Below, piece by piece: positions 47,235 through 54,936 of a stretch of DNA of 64,000 bases. Origin of the DNA: Pseudomonas sp. Root562 (lineage in GTDB: Bacteria; Pseudomonadota; Gammaproteobacteria; Pseudomonadales; Pseudomonadaceae); contig NZ_LMGK01000026.1 of the NCBI RefSeq assembly GCF_001427125.1, positions 115,814-179,813 of the forward strand, written 5' to 3'. Position numbers and translations under genes: made by a program. The notes under the pieces were generated by a model. That model did no database searches and was not told where the DNA came from. It worked only from the letters and a program-made list of their open reading frames with translations. How positions within the stretch are numbered: the stretch's first letter is position 1; each line of letters opens with the position of its first letter.

Positions 47235-47914
47235 CAGGCAGGGCGCTCCTCGAGCACATAACCCATGCCGCGCACGGTGTGGATGAGTTTGTTGGGGAAT
47301 TCATCGTCGACCTTCAGGCGTAATCGGCGGATCGCCACCTCGATGACATTGGTGTCACTGTCGAAATTCATGTCCCAGACCTGGGAAGCGATCAGCGATT
47401 TGGGCAGGACTTCACCCTGGCGACGCAGGAGCATTTCCAGCAGGGCGAACTCCTTGGCCGTCAGATCGATGCGCTGGCCGTTGCGTTCTACCCGACGGCG
47501 TATCAGGTCCAGGCGCAGATCGGCCAGTTGCAGGCTGGTTTCCTGGGGCGATGCGCTGCCACGGCGCAACAGGCTGCGTACCCGTGCCAACAGTTCGGAG
47601 AAAGCGAAGGGCTTCACCAGATAGTCGTCGGCGCCCAGCTCCAGGCCATGGACCCGGTCTTCCACCGCATCCCGCGCGGTCAGGAACAGGACCGGTGTAT
47701 CAAGACCCGCACTGCGCACGGCTTGCAAAATCTGCCAGCCATCGCGACCTGGCAGCATCACGTCGAGAATCAACAAGGCGTAATCGCCGCTCAATGCCAA
47801 TTGCTGGCCTGTGTTGCCGTCGGCCACCAGTTCGGTGTTGAACCCGGCTTCGGCCAGGCCTTGGCGCAGGTAGTGGCCGGTTTTCGGTTGGTCTTCGACG
47901 ATCAGCAGTTTCAT
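47234..47914 (-). CDS. copR: Copper response regulator CopR-like (OmpR family)
   Basis: A response regulator of 226 residues: receiver domain with the phosphoacceptor Asp51 (LLILDVMLPG) and Lys101 (YLVKPF), then the OmpR winged helix (about 125-223) with the recognition part VIEVAIRRLRLKVDDE. It likely binds the palindrome at 47975-47988 and drives the divergent cupredoxin gene. It is translationally coupled to copS. Confidence 0.9.
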   Translation of the reverse strand: MKLLIVEDQPKTGHYLRQGLAEAGFNTELVADGNTGQQLALSGDYALLILDVMLPGRDGWQILQAVRSAGLDTPVLFLTARDAVEDRVHGLELGADDYLVKPFAFSELLARVRSLLRRGSASPQETSLQLADLRLDLIRRRVERNGQRIDLTAKEFALLEMLLRRQGEVLPKSLIASQVWDMNFDSDTNVIEVAIRRLRLKVDDEFPNKLIHTVRGMGYVLEERPA

Positions 47915-47974
47915 GGGTGGCTCGGGTCAATTGAGAAGGCTTTATACCGTGGGCGTCAACGGCGCGGGCCCACC

Positions 47975-47988
47975 TGACAAAGTTGTAA
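47975..47988. promoter_or_regulatory. CusR/CopR-like operator
   Basis: TGACAAAGTTGTAA matches the CusR-type palindrome TGACAA-N2-TTGTCA with one mismatch (A for C at position 13). It is in the divergent region between copR and the cupredoxin gene, 60 bases from copR and 78 bases from the cupredoxin start. Confidence 0.65.
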
Positions 47989-48066
47989 TCTGGCTGTCAG
48001 GTTGCGGGCAGTGATCGCCGTTTAGAGTTTTGCACAGGCTGAACCTTACCTGGTTGGAGTATGACT

Positions 48067-48615
48067 ATGTTTTTGCGCAAAACGCTGGCGGCAGTCGCGG
48101 GTTTGATGGCGCTGACTTCGCCCGCATGGGCTGCGCCGGCGCACCCTTACGATTTTGGCCAGCCGGCCTCTGCCGCCAAGGCGACCCGTAGCATTGAAGT
48201 GGTAATGGGTGACATGTCGTTCACCCCCGGGAACATTGCGATCAAATCTGGCGAGACCGTGCGTTTCGTGCTGGTGAATAAAGGCCAATTGCTGCACGAA
48301 TTCAACCTGGGTGACGCGTCGATGCATGCCAAGCACCAGCAGGAAATGGTGCAAATGCAGCAAAGTGGCATGTTCACGCCTACTGGGGTGAAAGAAATGG
48401 ACCACGGTGCAATGGCCAGTATGGATCACAGTTCGATGGGACATGACATGAAGGGCGGCATGAAACACGACGATCCCAACAGTGTGTTGGTGGAGCCGGG
48501 GAAAACAGCCGAACTGACCTGGACCTTCAACAAGGCCACTCACCTCGAATTTGCCTGCAATATCCCCGGTCATTACCAGGCCGGCATGGTCGGCAAATTG
48601 ACTGTCAGTCAGTAA
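48067..48615 (+). CDS. Periplasmic cupredoxin with Met/His-rich insert
   Basis: A secreted copper-binding protein of 182 residues. A signal peptide ends near AWAA-PAH. A plastocyanin-type fold has ligands His77 (LLHEFNLG), Cys164, His169 and Met174 (CNIPGHYQAGM), a full type-1 copper set. Between them is a Met/His-rich loop (MDHGAMASMDHSSMGHDM) that could hold extra Cu(I). It resembles the CopI-like copper-tolerance cupredoxins. GGAG fits the ATG at 48067 better than the ATG at 48061. It is divergent from copRS. Confidence 0.88.
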   Translation: MFLRKTLAAVAGLMALTSPAWAAPAHPYDFGQPASAAKATRSIEVVMGDMSFTPGNIAIKSGETVRFVLVNKGQLLHEFNLGDASMHAKHQQEMVQMQQSGMFTPTGVKEMDHGAMASMDHSSMGHDMKGGMKHDDPNSVLVEPGKTAELTWTFNKATHLEFACNIPGHYQAGMVGKLTVSQ

Positions 48616-48676
48616 GCACTCAAAGGCGCAAGCAAAGGCTGATAGAATCCGCTGATTCTTCAGTCAGGTTTCCGCC

Positions 48677-49507
48677 ATGCATCCCGCAGCCGAACACTCG
48701 CCGCTGGGTAAATCCAGCGAATACATCGCCACTTACACGCCGTCCTTGCTGTTCCCGATCCCGCGTACCGCGAAGTGGGCCGAACTCGGCTTGACGGCTG
48801 AAACCTTGCCTTACAAAGGCGTCGACTTCTGGAACTGTTTCGAGCTGTCGTGGTTGTTGCCCTCGGGTAAACCCGTGGTGGCGATCGGTGAGTTCAGTAT
48901 TCCGGCGGATTCGCCGAACATCATCGAGTCGAAATCCTTCAAGCTCTATCTCAACTCGTTGAACCAGACGCCGTTCGCCGACACCGCAACCCTCGAAGCG
49001 ACGCTGGTCAAAGACCTGTCGGCCGCTGCCGGCAAACCGGTTGGCGTGCGCGTTCGCAGTCTCAAGGATGTCGAAGCCGAAGGCGTCGTGGCGCTGCCCG
49101 GCGTGTGCATCGACGAACTGGATATCAGCGTCAGCAACTACGAGCATCCGCGCCCGGAACTGCTGCGGTGTGATGACTCGCGCACTGTTGAAGAGAGCGT
49201 GCACAGCCATTTGCTCAAATCCAATTGCCCGGTCACCAGCCAGCCGGATTGGGGCAGCGTGGTGGTGGATTACCGTGGCGCGGCGCTGGATCACGCGAGT
49301 TTGCTTGAATACATCGTCAGCTTCCGCCAGCACTCGGACTTCCACGAACAGTGCGTAGAGCGCATTTTCCTCGATCTGCAGCGCTTGCTGAAGCCGGAAA
49401 AACTGACGGTGTATGCGCGTTATGTGCGCCGTGGCGGGCTGGACATCAACCCGTACCGCAGCACTGAAGAGGTTCAATTGCCGAACCATCGCCTGGTCCG
49501 TCAGTAA
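48677..49507 (+). CDS. queF: NADPH-dependent 7-cyano-7-deazaguanine reductase QueF
   Basis: Reduces preQ0 to preQ1 in queuosine biosynthesis. The 276 residues form the long two-domain (YqcD-type) T-fold reductase. The QueF motif ESKSFKLYLNS is in the N-terminal half; Cys184 in LLKSNCPVTSQPDWG forms the thioimide and Asp191 is the acid/base. It starts 61 bases after the cupredoxin gene, from which it probably has a separate promoter. Confidence 0.96.
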   Translation: MHPAAEHSPLGKSSEYIATYTPSLLFPIPRTAKWAELGLTAETLPYKGVDFWNCFELSWLLPSGKPVVAIGEFSIPADSPNIIESKSFKLYLNSLNQTPFADTATLEATLVKDLSAAAGKPVGVRVRSLKDVEAEGVVALPGVCIDELDISVSNYEHPRPELLRCDDSRTVEESVHSHLLKSNCPVTSQPDWGSVVVDYRGAALDHASLLEYIVSFRQHSDFHEQCVERIFLDLQRLLKPEKLTVYARYVRRGGLDINPYRSTEEVQLPNHRLVRQ

Positions 49508-49515
49508 CGAAACCC

Positions 49516-49606
49516 TGTAGGAGTGAGCCTGCTCGCGATAGCGGTATGTCAGACACCATTGATGTCGACTGACACGCCGTCATCGCGAGCAGGCTCGCTG
49601 CTACAG
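49516..49606. repeat. REPIN (inverted REP pair)
   Basis: TGTAGGAGTGAGCCTGCTCG at the left pairs with CGAGCAGGCTCGCTGCTACA at the right, with a middle of about 50 bases. It is the same REP class as the element at 2845-2932. Confidence 0.88.
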
Positions 49607-49633
49607 TGGACTGCATTTCAGGCAGCAGACATT

Positions 49634-49665
49634 AAAAAGCCCCGCTATCGCTAGCGGGGCTTTTT
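49634..49665. terminator. Bidirectional terminator between queF and the DUF4404 gene
   Basis: A stem of AAAAAGCCCCGCTA / TAGCGGGGCTTTTT with a short loop, A and T tracts on opposite sides. Confidence 0.92.
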
Positions 49666-49677
49666 GCGTTTGGCGGG

Positions 49678-49941
49678 TCAGATCCCCATGTTGGCCAGGG
49701 CCTGGCCGATATTGCGCAAGGTGCCGGCAAGGGTAGGGTGTTCGAGTTCGAAGCGATCGATGGCCAGGTTGACACCGTCGGCGAGGCTGGCGTCCTGGGT
49801 CTTGGTCTCGAGTTCGAGCTTGAGTTCGATCTGTTGCATCAGTTCGTGCAGGTTTTCGCGCTCGGATTCGGACAGCGGAGGATTCTGTTCCAATTGCTCG
49901 CGCAGGGCATTGAGCTGTTCTTGCAGTTCGCGGGCAGGCAT
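49678..49941 (-). CDS. DUF4404 family protein
   Basis: A small helical protein of 87 residues (starts MPARELQEQLNALREQLEQN), nearly all coiled coil up to residue 50, followed by the LAIDRFELEHPTLAGTLRN motif typical of DUF4404. No function is known to me. The ATG at 49941 has AAGGA upstream. It is monocistronic by its own terminator. Confidence 0.83.
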   Translation of the reverse strand: MPARELQEQLNALREQLEQNPPLSESERENLHELMQQIELKLELETKTQDASLADGVNLAIDRFELEHPTLAGTLRNIGQALANMGI

Positions 49942-50059
49942 GGCGTTCTTCCTTCTCTCAAATGGCACTGGCATAGACCGCAGCGATGCGCCAAAGGTCT
50001 ATGGCTGACCTTAAGATTAATCCACTCCTGCGTAACCTGCATGCTTCATAGGGTCGCAA

Positions 50060-50680
50060 TCAGGGCTTTTCGCCTTTGAGCCGGCGCAAGCTGATATCTG
50101 CCAGGCAGGTGTCGAGTTCACCGAGATGATCGATCACCGAATGCACCCCCAGGCTAAACAGTTGCAGGGTCGCCTTGCCGCGCCTGATATCCCGTTCCTG
50201 CTGGGACAGGGCTTGCCATTGTGCGGGTGACAAGCCGCAGAGCGAACCGCAGGACGCCAGCCCGATGGTCCACAATCCGGCATTCAGCCCCGATTGCAGA
50301 AGACGCGGTTCGCCACTGACCAGCACGCAGCCGTCCAGTCTCTCGACATTCAGTGCCATCAATGCTCGCCAGCAGGCATCTGGAGCCGGCCAGGGGTTGT
50401 TTGTTGCAGAGTGTTGCGAAGATTTGATCCATGCCGGCAACGCAATCGCCAGGGATCGGCTGATGGCCGGCGAAAGCTCATCAAGCCATGCGCACGGTAT
50501 TTGTTGGCGCTGCAAACTGTGCAGGCTTTCGAGGGCGCCCGGAGTGGCTTCGGTGTGCTCGACTGAATGACTGCCGTTCAGACGCGTATGAGCGCCGAAA
50601 TCCACCAGGCAACCACTGAGCCCGAACAGCACGGCCGTCAGGTTTGGCGCAGATTGAGGCTTGGTTTCGGCGTGCGGCAT
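50060..50680 (-). CDS. HAD-like protein, phosphonatase-related, nucleophile lost
   Basis: A protein of 206 residues resembling phosphonoacetaldehyde hydrolase-like HAD proteins in the N-terminal AVLFGLSGCLVDFGA and in its layout. In active members the fourth residue of that motif is the Asp nucleophile (as in LFDLSG); here it is Gly20. The later ALMALNVERLDGCVLVSGEP resembles the family's DxxxxVGD loop but also lacks the acidic pair. From memory a relative, PA2803, holds this place in P. aeruginosa. It is probably a non-catalytic or ligand-binding protein. Confidence 0.72.
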   Translation of the reverse strand: MPHAETKPQSAPNLTAVLFGLSGCLVDFGAHTRLNGSHSVEHTEATPGALESLHSLQRQQIPCAWLDELSPAISRSLAIALPAWIKSSQHSATNNPWPAPDACWRALMALNVERLDGCVLVSGEPRLLQSGLNAGLWTIGLASCGSLCGLSPAQWQALSQQERDIRRGKATLQLFSLGVHSVIDHLGELDTCLADISLRRLKGEKP

Positions 50681-50877
50681 GTCGACGACCCTGAAATAGC
50701 CTCGAGGCTAGCGGGCAGCGATGACAGTTGAGTGACACGGAGGTGAATCGATGACAGCCACACGAATCCCGAGCGCACCCAAGGGGGATGCTGCCTAAAG
50801 TAGCCTTTACATCTTATACTAGCGGTCTTTGCGCCCGGCTCAGTCCTAGGCGACGGTACAATCCAAGGAGTTTTTAT

Positions 50878-51567
50878 ATGCGCTGGAGCAACCATTTCGC
50901 TCAGCTTTGTGTGTGTGCCAGCGCGTTGCTGGTTCCGTTCGTTGCCCAGGCAGCGTCGGAAGACGACCCTTGGGAAAGCATCAACCGTCCGATCTACAAA
51001 TTCAACGACGTGCTCGACACTTATGCCCTGAAGCCTTTGGCCCAGGGGTACCAGTTCGTGACGCCTCAGTTCCTTGAAGACGGCATCCACAACATGTTCC
51101 GCAACGTCGGTGAAGTGACCAACCTCGCCAACGATATCTTGCAGGCCAAACCTGCGGCGGCCGGTGTCGACACCGCTCGTTTGATCTTCAACACCACTTT
51201 CGGCCTTCTCGGTTTCTTCGACGTCGGTACCAAGATGGGCCTGCAACGCAACGACGAAGACTTCGGCCAGACGCTCGGTTACTGGGGTGTCGGCAGTGGT
51301 CCATACGTGATGCTGCCGCTGCTGGGGCCGAGCACATTGCGTGATGCGCCGTCGAAGTATGTCGACGGTTACACCGGCCCGTACCGCTATATCAACGATG
51401 TGCCGGTGCGTAACTCGATCTTCGGTCTGAACATCGTCGATACTCGCGCGAACCTGTTGTCGTCCGAGAAGCTGATCACGGGTGACAAGTACACCTTCAT
51501 TCGTAATGCGTACTTGCAGAACCGTGAATTCAAGGTGAAAGACGGTCAGGTTGAAGACGATTTTTGA
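50878..51567 (+). CDS. mlaA: Phospholipid-transport outer-membrane protein MlaA (VacJ)
   Basis: Part of the Mla system that returns phospholipids from the outer to the inner membrane. The 229 residues include the VacJ core DDPWESINRPIYKFNDVLD, TLGYWGVGSGPYVMLPLLG and IFGLNIVDTRANLLSS. The N-terminus (21-26, VPFVAQA) looks like a signal peptidase I site with no lipobox Cys, whereas E. coli MlaA is a lipoprotein. AAGGAG precedes the ATG at 50878. It is single, with its own terminator. Confidence 0.9.
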   Translation: MRWSNHFAQLCVCASALLVPFVAQAASEDDPWESINRPIYKFNDVLDTYALKPLAQGYQFVTPQFLEDGIHNMFRNVGEVTNLANDILQAKPAAAGVDTARLIFNTTFGLLGFFDVGTKMGLQRNDEDFGQTLGYWGVGSGPYVMLPLLGPSTLRDAPSKYVDGYTGPYRYINDVPVRNSIFGLNIVDTRANLLSSEKLITGDKYTFIRNAYLQNREFKVKDGQVEDDF

Positions 51568-51583
51568 TCTTTACCGGTTAAGA

Positions 51584-51619
51584 CAGAAGGCGGCCATCGA
51601 GCCGCCTTCTGCGTTTTTG
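51584..51619 (+). terminator. Intrinsic terminator of mlaA
   Basis: A stem of CAGAAGGCGGC / GCCGCCTTCTG with a six-base loop, followed by CGTTTTT. Confidence 0.92.
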
Positions 51620-51678
51620 AGCGACTGCGGTCCTTACATTGAGTTTCGGTTCTGGCGGTTTTTATAACTCCCGGTGAT

Positions 51679-51698
51679 TTGACATGGATGGATGTCAA
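51679..51698. promoter_or_regulatory. Inverted repeat upstream of rssB
   Basis: TTGACAT (51679-51685) and ATGTCAA (51692-51698) are exact inverse complements, six bases apart. The left arm could also be a -35 element. No known regulator is assigned. Confidence 0.45.
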
Positions 51699-51896
51699 GC
51701 GACCATCGGCGTGAGCTTGAAACGCCTCGCGGATGGGAGTACCGTCTGCGCCTTAGAAGGGCACCTCTGGTGTACATGCGAATAGGGCGAATGCTCGAAA
51801 ACAGTGCAACAGAGAGGCTAGAAGCGAATCCAGTAGTGTGAGCCGGGCTAAAATCCGAGCCGCTACGCCAACCTAATTCTGGCGCCGTTTGCCCAC

Positions 51897-53081
51897 ATGC
51901 CAAAAACCAGTGCCACGCTGCTGATAATCGATGATGACGAAGTAGTGCGCGCGAGCCTCGCCGCCTATTTGGAAGACAGTGGTTTCAGCGTCTTGCAGGC
52001 CAGCAATGGCCAGCAGGGTCTTCAGGTATTCGAGCAAGACAAGCCCGACTTGGTCATCTGCGATCTGCGCATGCCACAGATGGGCGGACTCGAACTCATT
52101 CGCCAGGTCACCGAACTCGCGCCGCAGACGCCAGTGATCGTTGTATCCGGTGCCGGTGTGATGAACGATGCGGTCGAGGCTTTGCGCCTCGGTGCGGCGG
52201 ATTACCTGATCAAGCCTCTCGAAGATCTGGCCGTGCTCGAGCACTCTGTGCGTCGAGCCCTGGATCGAGCGCGTCTGCTGCTGGAAAACCAGCGCTACCG
52301 CGAGAAGCTGGAGAAGGCCAACCGCGAACTCGCCGCCAGCCTTAACCTGCTCCAGGAAGACCAGAACGCCGGTCGCCAGGTACAGATGAACATGCTGCCG
52401 GTCAGCCCCTGGACCATTGACGAGTTCAAGTTCGCCCACCAGATCATCCCGTCTCTGTATCTGTCGGGTGATTTTGTCGACTATTTCCGGGTGGACGAGC
52501 GTCGAGTCGCGTTCTATCTGGCCGACGTTTCCGGTCATGGCGCCTCTTCAGCCTTCGTTACGGTGTTGCTGAAGTTCATGACCACGCGCCTGCTGTTCGA
52601 ATCGAAGCGCAGCGGCACATTGCCGGAATTCAAGCCTTCAGAAGTTCTTGGTCATATCAACCGGGGGCTGATCAGTTGTAAGCTGGGTAAGCACGTCACA
52701 ATGGTCGGTGGAGTCATCGACGAGGAGACAGGTTTGTTGACCTATAGCATCGGCGGTCATTTGCCGTTGCCAGTGTTGTACACACCCGACAGTGTTCGTT
52801 ATCTGGAAGGGCGTGGTTTGCCGGTTGGCCTCTTCAACGAGGCCACCTACGAAGACCACGTGCTGGAACTGCCGCCGACGTTCAGCCTGACGCTGATGTC
52901 TGATGGCATTCTGGACCTTTTGCCAGAACCCACACTCAAAGAAAAAGAAGCTGCGTTGCCCCAACGGGTCAAGGCAGCGGGCGGCAGCCTGGATGGTCTG
53001 CGGCAGGTTTTTGGATTGGCCACGCTAGGGGAGATGCCGGATGATATCGCCCTGTTGGTGTTGAGCAGGAATCTTCAATGA
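51897..53081 (+). CDS. rssB: Response regulator with PP2C phosphatase domain, RssB-like
   Basis: A regulator of 394 residues: N-terminal receiver with phosphoacceptor Asp56 (VICDLRMPQMGG), a helical linker (about 125-170), and a C-terminal SpoIIE-type PP2C domain with the metal motif ADVSGHGASSAFVTV and LMSDGIL. E. coli RssB feeds RpoS to ClpXP; the Pseudomonas form keeps the phosphatase domain, which likely acts on the STAS protein encoded next. Its stop overlaps the rssC start (ATGA). The ribosome site is weak. Confidence 0.9.
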   Translation: MPKTSATLLIIDDDEVVRASLAAYLEDSGFSVLQASNGQQGLQVFEQDKPDLVICDLRMPQMGGLELIRQVTELAPQTPVIVVSGAGVMNDAVEALRLGAADYLIKPLEDLAVLEHSVRRALDRARLLLENQRYREKLEKANRELAASLNLLQEDQNAGRQVQMNMLPVSPWTIDEFKFAHQIIPSLYLSGDFVDYFRVDERRVAFYLADVSGHGASSAFVTVLLKFMTTRLLFESKRSGTLPEFKPSEVLGHINRGLISCKLGKHVTMVGGVIDEETGLLTYSIGGHLPLPVLYTPDSVRYLEGRGLPVGLFNEATYEDHVLELPPTFSLTLMSDGILDLLPEPTLKEKEAALPQRVKAAGGSLDGLRQVFGLATLGEMPDDIALLVLSRNLQ

Positions 53082-53560
53082 GTACCGGTAGAATCCAGTT
53101 CGCCGAGCAGGACGGCACCTTTGTCCTGAAGTTCGTCGGTGAAGTTCGCCTGACCCTGTGTTCGGCGTTGGATGCGACTATTGATCGGATCTTCACGGCG
53201 TTGAACTTCAACGCCATCGTGATCGACCTGACCGAAACCCGCAGCATCGACAGCACCACCCTGGGCCTTTTGGCCAAGCTGTCGATCCTTTCGCGGCAAA
53301 AGGTCGGCCTGCTGCCGACCGTCGTCACCACCCACGAAGACATTACCCGTCTTTTGCAATCCATGGGCTTCGAGCAGGTGTTCAACATCGTTGACAAGCC
53401 TGTGCCGTGCCCGGAATGCCTGGATGACCTGCCAGATCAGGATCAGTCTGAAGAAGTGGTGCGTATCAAAGTGCTCGAAGCGCACAAGATCCTCATGGGC
53501 CTGAACGATTCCAACCGTGAAGCGTTCCATGACCTGGTGAATGCGCTGGAGCGGCACTGA
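53078..53560 (+). CDS. rssC: STAS anti-sigma factor antagonist RssC
   Basis: A small cytoplasmic protein of 160 residues. The STAS domain (1-105) carries the phosphoacceptor motif TRSIDSTTLGLL, in which Ser59 aligns with the regulated serine of SpoIIAA and Ser56 is adjacent. A C-terminal extension with CPEC and an acidic stretch follows. It is coupled to rssB by ATGA overlap and likely is its phosphatase substrate in a partner-switching circuit that affects RpoS turnover. No kinase gene lies nearby. Confidence 0.9.
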   Translation: MSTGRIQFAEQDGTFVLKFVGEVRLTLCSALDATIDRIFTALNFNAIVIDLTETRSIDSTTLGLLAKLSILSRQKVGLLPTVVTTHEDITRLLQSMGFEQVFNIVDKPVPCPECLDDLPDQDQSEEVVRIKVLEAHKILMGLNDSNREAFHDLVNALERH

Positions 53561-53591
53561 TTCCATGTAAACCTTTAGAACACCGCTGAAC

Positions 53592-53724
53592 TGTGGCGAG
53601 GGAGCTTGCTCCCGCTCGGTTGCGCAGCAGCCGTAAAACCTTCGACTATTGTATGCCTGATGCTACTCGGTTGTGGCCTTTGGGGCCGCTTCGCAGCCCA
53701 GCGGGAGCAAGCTCCCTCGCCACA
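53592..53724. repeat. REPIN of the GGGAGCTTGCTCCC type
   Basis: A 25-base arm beginning TGTGGCGAGGGAGCTTGCTC (53592-53616) and its exact inverse (53700-53724) flank about 83 bases. It is a different REP class from the elements at 2845 and 49516. Confidence 0.9.
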
Positions 53725-53747
53725 CATCTCATTTGCCACAGCACCAT

Positions 53748-53783
53748 AAAAAAGGGCGAACCCACCAGGGTTCGCCCTTTTTT
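53748..53783. terminator. Bidirectional terminator between rssC and tal
   Basis: A perfect 16-base stem (AAAAAAGGGCGAACCC / GGGTTCGCCCTTTTTT) with an ACCA loop; serves both convergent genes. Confidence 0.94.
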
Positions 53784-53801
53784 GCATTACGCCAACTCAG
53801 A

Positions 53802-54728
53802 TCACAGCTTGGCTTGCAGCAGTGCCTCGAGTTTTTCCTGGTCACGAGCAAACTGACGAATGCCCTCAGCCAGTTTTTCGGTCGCCATGGCGTCTTCGTT
53901 GGACAGCCAGCGGAACTGTGCTTCGTTGAGGTTCAGGCGTGCTTCACCGGCGTGACCCGGCGCCAGTTTGCGCTCCAGCTTGCCGGTGTCCGCCGCCAGC
54001 TTGTCGATCAGGTCCGGGCTGATGGTCAGACGATCGCAGCCGGCCAGTTGTTCGATCTGGCTCAGGTTGCGGAAGCTGGCGCCCATGACCACGGTTTTGT
54101 AGTCATTGGCCTTGTAGTAGTTGTAGATACGCGTCACCGATTGCACGCCCGGATCATCCGCGCCGGTGAACTCGTTACCGGTGGCTTTCTTGTACCAGTC
54201 GTAGATGCGGCCCACGAACGGCGAAATCAGGAACACCCCGGCGTCGGCACAAGCCGCGGCCTGGGCGAAAGAGAACAGCAGGGTCAGGTTGGTCTGGATG
54301 CCTTCCTTTTCCAGGATCTCGGCAGCGCGGATGCCTTCCCAGGTGGAGGCGATCTTGATCAGCACGCGGTCGCGGCCAATGCCGGCCTTTTCGTACAGTT
54401 CGATCAGGCGGTGCGCACGCTTGAGCACGGCATCGGTGTCGAACGACAGGCGTGCATCCACTTCGGTGGAAATACGGCCCGGAATGACCTTGAGGATTTC
54501 TTGCCCCACCGCGACGCCGAATCGGTCGCTGGCCAGGCCTACATCGCCCTTGCAGTCATTGACGCAAGCGTTCAGCAGTTCGGCATAAGCGGGGATGGCC
54601 GCAGCCTTGAGCAGCAGGGAAGGGTTGGTGGTGGCGTCTACCGGCTTAACGCGAGCGATCGCTTCGAAGTCGCCGGTGTCGGCAACCACGGTGGTCATTT
54701 GTTTGAGTTGTTCCAGCTTGGAAGTCAT
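53802..54728 (-). CDS. tal: Transaldolase
   Basis: Moves a dihydroxyacetone unit between sugar phosphates in the non-oxidative pentose phosphate pathway. The 308 residues form a TIM barrel. The Schiff-base Lys125 is in VLIKIASTWEG; the conserved DATTNPSLLLKA is at about 31. The ATG at 54728 gives the family N-terminus MTSKLEQLKQ; a longer frame to 54830 is rejected. Confidence 0.96.
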   Translation of the reverse strand: MTSKLEQLKQMTTVVADTGDFEAIARVKPVDATTNPSLLLKAAAIPAYAELLNACVNDCKGDVGLASDRFGVAVGQEILKVIPGRISTEVDARLSFDTDAVLKRAHRLIELYEKAGIGRDRVLIKIASTWEGIRAAEILEKEGIQTNLTLLFSFAQAAACADAGVFLISPFVGRIYDWYKKATGNEFTGADDPGVQSVTRIYNYYKANDYKTVVMGASFRNLSQIEQLAGCDRLTISPDLIDKLAADTGKLERKLAPGHAGEARLNLNEAQFRWLSNEDAMATEKLAEGIRQFARDQEKLEALLQAKL

Positions 54729-54936
54729 GGGCGTGCTCTGTCCTGTGGGTCTGATGACATTACCCGAGCGCTGACAGCCACTCAAGGGTGTGTACGTGTA
54801 TCGATGGCCCCTGCGGCAACAACCAGACAACGATTGTTTTAAAGGCGGGGCGAGGTATCGATGAATACGATGCCAAAACAGCTCACAGGTTCAAAGCAAC
54901 CGACCTGCGAACAGACCGGTCGCGATTGCACGGTGG

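Larger units (their letters stand above)
51568..51896. other. Intergenic region between mlaA and rssB
   Basis: About 329 bases without a gene: the mlaA terminator (51584-51619), an inverted repeat TTGACAT-N6-ATGTCAA (51679-51698), and a further 200 bases with no recognised element. The rssB promoter should be here. Confidence 0.7.

Noticed and set aside
54798..54861. Direct repeat GTATCGATG near the tal / polysaccharide boundary as attachment site
   Set aside because: Only nine bases, both copies within 60 bases, and no integrase gene in the window.
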